From: DTU072 sp050309775
GTDB lineage: Bacteria; Bacillota; Clostridia; Christensenellales; DTU072
Direction of reading: 5' to 3'
Assembly (NCBI GenBank): GCA_050309775.1
Contig: JBNRMV010000008.1
Coordinates: 62,001 to 126,000, forward strand
DNA: 64,000 nucleotides
Below the pieces are notes generated by a model. That model had not been told where the DNA came from. It saw only the letters and a list, made by a program, of their open reading frames with translations, and did not search any database. Position numbers and translations under genes: made by a program. The stretch's first letter is position 1. Every line of letters begins with the position of its first letter. Of the stretch, positions 60,201 to 64,000 are shown piece after piece.

Positions 60201-63200
60201 TTTGGGGAATAGACGAGTTCGGAACGCCGAGATTCTCCGACCCCAGAAGTACCAGCAGCAAATGTTTTTATACCGGCAACATAATTGTCTTTGCGTTCAA
60301 TGAGGCGAAATACAGCTCCAATCCGGTGCCGATATACAGCAACGAAATAAAAATAGACAACAGCACTCCCGATGTTACGGACTTGATAGGCGAACTCAAC
60401 GGAGAGATTGACGGAGCCTTTGTTTATAACAACGAAACCATTACTTTGCGCAACCCCGAATTTAACGACAGAGCGCCCATAAATTATTATTATTTCCTGG
60501 TGACGGAAGAAACTCCGGCTCCCTCAGATTTGCCCACGCAAACTCATCTCAACGGTTGGACCAGAATGTTGCCGGGCGACACCGTACAGATTGTTGAAAG
60601 CGGAGCCAACAGAGATACGGAGTATTATTTGTTTGCGCGCAATTCGCTTGACAGCATGAGCAGTCATTCTATCGGCGACAAGTACTCTTTCAGAGTCGAC
60701 TCTTTTGTTCCGAGTTTTAACATAAATTATCCCGTAGGCGAAGGTTCGGATACCTCAACCACCATTGACGGCGAAGTTTATAACATTTTTACATTTACTT
60801 GGACGGAAGAAATCAACATAGAATTTTATACCATTTCAAACACGGGCGTTTATTATTGGTATTCAATAGACAACAGACAAACCTGGATAAAATATAATGA
60901 GCTGCCTTCCACTGAGCGCAACTTTACTTTCCGCTTTAGTGAGGACATAAGGAAGACAATGTTCTTCAAGGTGACAAATCAAGCCGGCTCAGAAGTTGTT
61001 TTCAATAAGCCTGCCATGGTGCAGATTGACACCAGAAGACCGGATTTCACGCTTGAAACCTATGTGGGCGGAAATGTTTATAACGGCGGCGGCTATGGCT
61101 CAATAGATGTCGGCGGCAGTTTGCACGGTTTGGCGTTGACGGATACAAGCGGACAATGGGCAAATTCAGCGGTGACAATTGTCATCAGAATAGACCCCGA
61201 ACTGCGCAACCCCAGCACCGTCAACTATCAATATCTGATTGTATCGGCAAATGGGGAGACGCAGTATACCAAGACCCCGTCTGACATTGTCATAAACAAT
61301 GCCATAACCTTTACTACCGACAGAATGGACAACTTTGGCAAAAACAACGATGCCATACTTGTTGTACAAGCAATTTGTCCGGCAAACGGCAAACGCTATA
61401 CTCAGGCCATTCGCATAAAAGTAGACAAGGTTATTCCCGAGTTCAAACTTAACGGCGAGGTTTATATTTCCGACACCTCCAACCAAACAAAACAAATAAA
61501 CTCAGGAGATTGGACCAACCAAGAAGAAGTGCGCGTCAGCATCGAAAGGACCAATGTTGTTCCCAATGTCTCAAATGTCAGAATAGTATATTACCGCGAT
61601 GGCTCCAGTTTGGAAAATCAATGGCCGATGGACTCAGTGACGGGCACAAGCTATGGTATGGTTACCAGCACCAGAAGCGAGACGCTGCGCGTTGTGGCAA
61701 GGACGGAATCCGGACTTGTTTATCAAAGAATTTTTGAAATAAACATAGATACCGTACCGCCCCAAATAGAATCGGGTATTATCGTTCCCAGCGTCACAGG
61801 CACTCCGAACACTTATTATATTGACCAGCCCATAACCTTCCGTGAAGAAAATCTTAAGACTGCGCAATACATTGTGCGGCCGGGCGACACCGTAGGTTTC
61901 CCCTTGTCGCAAGGTCATATTATTGCCACCAACTCCGTTGACAACAGCGAGGACTCAAAAGGTTATGTAAAGATAATCATTGAAGACTTGGCAGGCAACA
62001 AAGCAGAGCTGGAATTTTATATGATTCCATTCAAGCTCAACATAAACAATCTGACCCTCAGCCAAGAAGACCTTAACACCGTGGACAGGTACGAAGAGGA
62101 CTTGGCGGCGGCACGAGGAATTGACGATTCCAGAAGAGCATATTTTGAAAGTCTTATTATTCGCTTGCGCGACAGAGAGAACACTTTGCGGCAGGAGATA
62201 GCCGGGTTCCAATCCTACATAGCCGGACTTAGCCAAAAGGCCAGCTACGAATTGAAGTCCGACTACCGCGAGATGGATGAATATCTGACAACCTATCGCA
62301 ACTATGAATATTATGGTCAGCAATGGATTCAGCAAGCCATAGTAGAGGGCGAGTATTATGCTTATTTCCAAAAACTTGAAGAAGAGCATGCAAAACTTGC
62401 TAAAGAAATGGCAAGGGTGACATTGGTTGAAGAAAACACCAAAAAACTGCCCGCCATAAATGTCGTCAAGGTTACGGACTATAACAGCGTTTTGCAGGTA
62501 TATGACGCGTACCTGGATTTGTCTCCCGACCAAAAATCCGTATACGCCACGACGCTTTACAACAAGTTGATGACGCTGAAGCGCAAATGCGAAAATATGT
62601 TGCTTCAAGATGTTGATTCGGGTATCAAAATTGAAGGAAACCTGGCGCCGGGCGCAAGAATAGAGGTGACGAATTATCCCAATACGGTAGAATTATTCAA
62701 CAATGCGCAGGCGACCATTTTGAACACCGTATCAAACGAAAAGCCCAGAACGGTTGTCAGCATCAACAAAGTAAGTCTGACAGGCGCCGCCTCCCAAACA
62801 GCAACCGGCGAAATTGTTGTATCGCTGCCCATTCCCGAAGAATTCTATAACTATGTGAAATTTGCCGTTTACAGACTGTCTCCCGACGGCACAGTCACCG
62901 AAATAAAAGGTGTGGAAATTCAGGGCGATGGCAAGAGTGTGCAATTTTCCGCCAACAATCTGGATACCTATATACTTGCCACAAAAGCCAACATAGCGGT
63001 AAGAGAGACTAATACCGATGTTTACGGCACGATAGGCGGATTTACAATAGATACCAAAGTGCTTAGATACATATCCATCGCAACAATAGGAGTGTTCGTA
63101 ATACTTATTGTAGTCATCACCATTACGGGCGTAAGGAGAAGAAGGTTCCTGAATCACTACAACAAAGCGCACAAGAAGTCGCTTTACAAAAAAGGAGTGC

Positions 63201-63289
63201 AGAATGTGCCCAAAGGCAACAAACCTCCGGTGGAGCATCCTTTCAAAGATGGCGAGAGAGTCAAAACACCAGACAAACCTATTGTATAA
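57227..63289 (+). CDS. 2,020-residue membrane-anchored Ig-like repeat protein
   Basis: An N-terminal hydrophobic segment (RKAIIIPVLAICVMVIFML) gives a signal peptide or anchor without a lipobox. Residues about 45-1,570 are tandem Ig/FN3-like units ending in I-D-x-x-x-P, for example MVQIDTRRPDFTL and FRVDSFVPSFNI, with inner YYWYSIDNRQTWIKY-like strands. About 1,600-1,790 is helical and probably coiled-coil (LNTVDRYEEDLAAARG; EEEHAKLAKEMARVT). Near residue 1,955 is a transmembrane segment (YISIATIGVFVILIVVITI) followed by RRRR and a basic, proline-containing tail of about 50 residues. There is no LPXTG, so anchoring is by the membrane helix. GAGAGG precedes the start. Confidence 0.82.
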   Translation: MNSRLRKAIIIPVLAICVMVIFMLSVTATLRAERHSAQAAVADLEFTVEAGIYDADTGTWMAYLDGTSYEHISFRFLLTSPNKNPSITQFNYVEGTSDAAVRASMDWKEHGEGNELLRPDNMHKAEFDGEEYMIWTYPREESYDRYIKFRAIAETTTGTGQPITEEYRHNSVFHIIYNNAVDPTDIIIDRVDAFYYSGASWRTYSTVQGNPNNIWISTQLRFDIISPGTTPNKKFYYSIDGITDMNSTEKTWHPANGDTPNMCIIQTNLNGPVHFRVTDQNGVIKGYRTTDTNGATIYARMDIETPEIEIRAQSTRINANGETEIYDYTSDRWSYNDITYIITPTKKGESPVRYEYRVTGVNDWTALAKNTGGGGEFYTLPLNRTTENIYFRAISDANKESVSSGRYSAYIDKQQPVVSITARDKLNTDIRSFGTNPGSGYRVGYASDSITFTVYNRTPEGNLIFNESPLYYTYKYTYIDNNGDIQETDYAPMSASPDGQGYTFYSFTDAVYSSAPINRRTYTVRLESRSGLYDEKTFVASILYSDFSISLDLVSRIENEKGWANAPIPVYINAPIMDKYIFAYGISGTGYENFEKTFVWAADGSGEGDDIVKDVSADYADLAENDPGYIPPGMAKFRIYLSTSVERRYFKIYAYNAAEVKSKNEVNTPEIRLDLATPNVDITALVQHSDIVINPGEWANGNIELTLDSKTVDEISLSGIECELMVDSNIPERVLQSLLDNDGLPLGKFKYLFEIPEGQGDIFSKTLMFRLTSGSGLQNFVYFDARIDKRSILLNYVYDELNNDSLLVYNADNPVFSAETQPVCKDIEFRFSSNHNGHFNYWYRIDNGALAQGAGDTPLQVAIDHSSQGVIVLEFWLESHAVDAEGNKSVTNTYTIQIPYNCSSINITAAIQPQAPGYNRDNQTGWIEGPLSILINLPAGEEYEDYTYGMIILYDKTPVQFYDENNLTELNQKSDIYDYAIMVSLINGAFDFWGIDEFGTPRFSDPRSTSSKCFYTGNIIVFAFNEAKYSSNPVPIYSNEIKIDNSTPDVTDLIGELNGEIDGAFVYNNETITLRNPEFNDRAPINYYYFLVTEETPAPSDLPTQTHLNGWTRMLPGDTVQIVESGANRDTEYYLFARNSLDSMSSHSIGDKYSFRVDSFVPSFNINYPVGEGSDTSTTIDGEVYNIFTFTWTEEINIEFYTISNTGVYYWYSIDNRQTWIKYNELPSTERNFTFRFSEDIRKTMFFKVTNQAGSEVVFNKPAMVQIDTRRPDFTLETYVGGNVYNGGGYGSIDVGGSLHGLALTDTSGQWANSAVTIVIRIDPELRNPSTVNYQYLIVSANGETQYTKTPSDIVINNAITFTTDRMDNFGKNNDAILVVQAICPANGKRYTQAIRIKVDKVIPEFKLNGEVYISDTSNQTKQINSGDWTNQEEVRVSIERTNVVPNVSNVRIVYYRDGSSLENQWPMDSVTGTSYGMVTSTRSETLRVVARTESGLVYQRIFEINIDTVPPQIESGIIVPSVTGTPNTYYIDQPITFREENLKTAQYIVRPGDTVGFPLSQGHIIATNSVDNSEDSKGYVKIIIEDLAGNKAELEFYMIPFKLNINNLTLSQEDLNTVDRYEEDLAAARGIDDSRRAYFESLIIRLRDRENTLRQEIAGFQSYIAGLSQKASYELKSDYREMDEYLTTYRNYEYYGQQWIQQAIVEGEYYAYFQKLEEEHAKLAKEMARVTLVEENTKKLPAINVVKVTDYNSVLQVYDAYLDLSPDQKSVYATTLYNKLMTLKRKCENMLLQDVDSGIKIEGNLAPGARIEVTNYPNTVELFNNAQATILNTVSNEKPRTVVSINKVSLTGAASQTATGEIVVSLPIPEEFYNYVKFAVYRLSPDGTVTEIKGVEIQGDGKSVQFSANNLDTYILATKANIAVRETNTDVYGTIGGFTIDTKVLRYISIATIGVFVILIVVITITGVRRRRFLNHYNKAHKKSLYKKGVQNVPKGNKPPVEHPFKDGERVKTPDKPIV

Positions 63290-63307
63290 TTTAGCGTAAC
63301 ATAACCA

Positions 63308-63337
63308 AAAAGGGCTGAACAATCGTTCAGCCCTTTT
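63308..63337. terminator. Bidirectional intrinsic terminator
   Basis: AAAAGGGCTGAAC (63308-63320), loop AATC, GTTCAGCCCTTTT (63325-63337): 13 perfect base pairs with T-tracts in both directions, between convergent genes. Confidence 0.93.
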
Positions 63338-63375
63338 CCATATGTTTAATTCTCTGCGGCGGTGAAAAGAGAGAA

Positions 63376-63861
63376 TTAGCGCAAATACTCCATTTCTTTC
63401 AGTAACCGCGCAAGCGTTGCAAACCTTTCGCCAAGGCTTTCGCCGTTCTTTGCCAACTCATTCATAAACAGTACTATGTCCTCGTCTATCATAGGGTTGT
63501 CGGCGCAGACTTCAACTGTCATTGCGTCACCCTGCAATCCGACTCTATCGATGACGGGGTTTTCTTTGTTATAAAAGCCTGGTATTCTGTAAGCGTCCTT
63601 GAAGTATAGGAATGCTCTGCAAATGAGTATGGACAAATCCAACGCTCTGTGCATGGGCATTTCTTCCGATTGTCTTGACCATTTGTCACCGGTATGCCGC
63701 CATATCTTTGCCGATATGTCCAGCTTTCCTCTGTCGTTCCATTGCGCCAGTCCCAAAGACAGTCCTTTGGCATCGGAATCGTATGCATACTTGCCGTCAA
63801 TGTTTTCATAGTTTTCGCACACAATCACAGGTTTGTGTTTCAATGTAGTGGGAATTTTCAT
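63376..63861 (-). CDS. Small conserved protein, DUF6530-like
   Basis: 161 residues, cytoplasmic. It begins MKIPTTLKHKPVIVCENYENIDG and contains the highly conserved-looking GLSLGLAQWNDRGKLDISAKIW and WSRQSEEMPMHRALDLSILICRA. I recall nearly the same wording in a clostridial family labelled DUF6530; the number should be confirmed. No function is known to me. The start has GGAGG six bases upstream (AACGGAGGCATAA). The promoter carries two inverted repeats just downstream of the -10, so expression is probably repressed by a DNA-binding regulator. Confidence 0.68.
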   Translation of the reverse strand: MKIPTTLKHKPVIVCENYENIDGKYAYDSDAKGLSLGLAQWNDRGKLDISAKIWRHTGDKWSRQSEEMPMHRALDLSILICRAFLYFKDAYRIPGFYNKENPVIDRVGLQGDAMTVEVCADNPMIDEDIVLFMNELAKNGESLGERFATLARLLKEMEYLR

Positions 63862-63875
63862 TTATGCCTCCGTTA

Positions 63876-63905
63876 TTACTTATTTAGTAATCTAGTAATT
63901 TACTA
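63876..63905 (-). promoter_or_regulatory. Operator-like inverted repeats at the transcription start
   Basis: TAGTAATTTACTA (63893-63905, a palindrome around a central T) overlaps the predicted +1 near 63900. A second repeat, TTACTTATTTAGTAA (63876-63890), has arms TTACT and AGTAA. Both share the AGTAA/TTACT half-site, suggesting binding of one regulator, perhaps a MarR- or GntR-type dimer. Confidence 0.65.
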
Positions 63906-63906
63906 C

Positions 63907-63935
63907 ATTATATTAGCCGTTCGGCAAGTTGTCAA
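63907..63935 (-). promoter_or_regulatory. Consensus SigA promoter of the DUF6530-like gene
   Basis: On the minus strand, TTGACA (63930-63935), 17 bases, TATAAT (63907-63912), a full match to consensus. Confidence 0.85.
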
Positions 63936-64000
63936 GTATTTTTTTGCGGTCTTAAAGAAAAATATTATGAAAATTACTATACAAATTAAAATACCCTATT

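Noticed and set aside
63968..64000. ATG at 63968 opening a frame to the right edge
   Set aside because: Only eleven codons are visible and no Shine-Dalgarno precedes it; too little to call a partial gene.

Overview
The window looks like chromosomal DNA of a spore-forming clostridial-type Firmicute of moderate G+C, probably an uncultured gut lineage. The evidence is a yabP-yabQ sporulation pair, an mrnC-rlmB-sigH block, Gram-positive lipoprotein signals, GGAGG-type ribosome binding sites and TTGACA-17-TATAAT promoters. I see no rRNA or tRNA genes, CRISPR array, phage or insertion sequence, and no obvious foreign island.

Layout. 1-4724 (+): the end of a myo-inositol catabolic operon (iolD fragment, iolE, mmsA/iolA, iolG) with a zinc-dependent phospholipase C-like gene at its end, closed by a bidirectional terminator. 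4844-6023 (-): yabP, yabQ and a helical clostridial hypothetical whose frame overlaps yabQ by 248 bp. 6102-9005: a condensation-fold (alcohol acetyltransferase-like) enzyme, a zinc-ribbon membrane protein and a convergent alpha/beta hydrolase. 9149-12024 (+): a DUF255 thioredoxin-like protein and an Mrp-type Fe-S/ATPase. 12086-13849 (-): mrnC, rlmB, sigH. 13979-22301 (+): a four-gene operon with two large transglutaminase-like lipoproteins (one lacking the catalytic Cys), a DUF4380-like protein and a PIG-L deacetylase. 22563-50405 (+): one uninterrupted 9,280-residue lipoprotein gene, 43% of the window. 50508-54589 (+): an AI-2E-type permease, hisC, a degenerate dehydroquinate synthase/G1P dehydrogenase-like protein and a HAD phosphatase. 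54696-63289 (+): a beta-propeller-like lipoprotein, a zinc-ribbon protein with an acidic repeat tail, and a 2,020-residue membrane-anchored Ig-like protein. 63376-63861 (-): a small conserved protein behind an operator-like promoter.

The main feature is the giant lipoprotein. Its first half has about 13 copies of a beta-rich module with a Y-[VLI]-D-[LA]-S-x-[LI]-G-[LI]-like signature. Scattered between and inside these modules are six blocks of a helical repeat centred on A-W-D-x-x-Y, about 35 copies with a period near 38 residues, which I cannot assign to a named family. With the neighbouring transglutaminase-like lipoproteins, the propeller lipoprotein and the Ig-like anchored protein, this part of the chromosome looks devoted to very large cell-surface proteins.

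A second theme is expression. Several genes lack a Shine-Dalgarno and have a -10 box ending six or seven bases before the ATG, which predicts leaderless mRNAs, unusual for a Firmicute.
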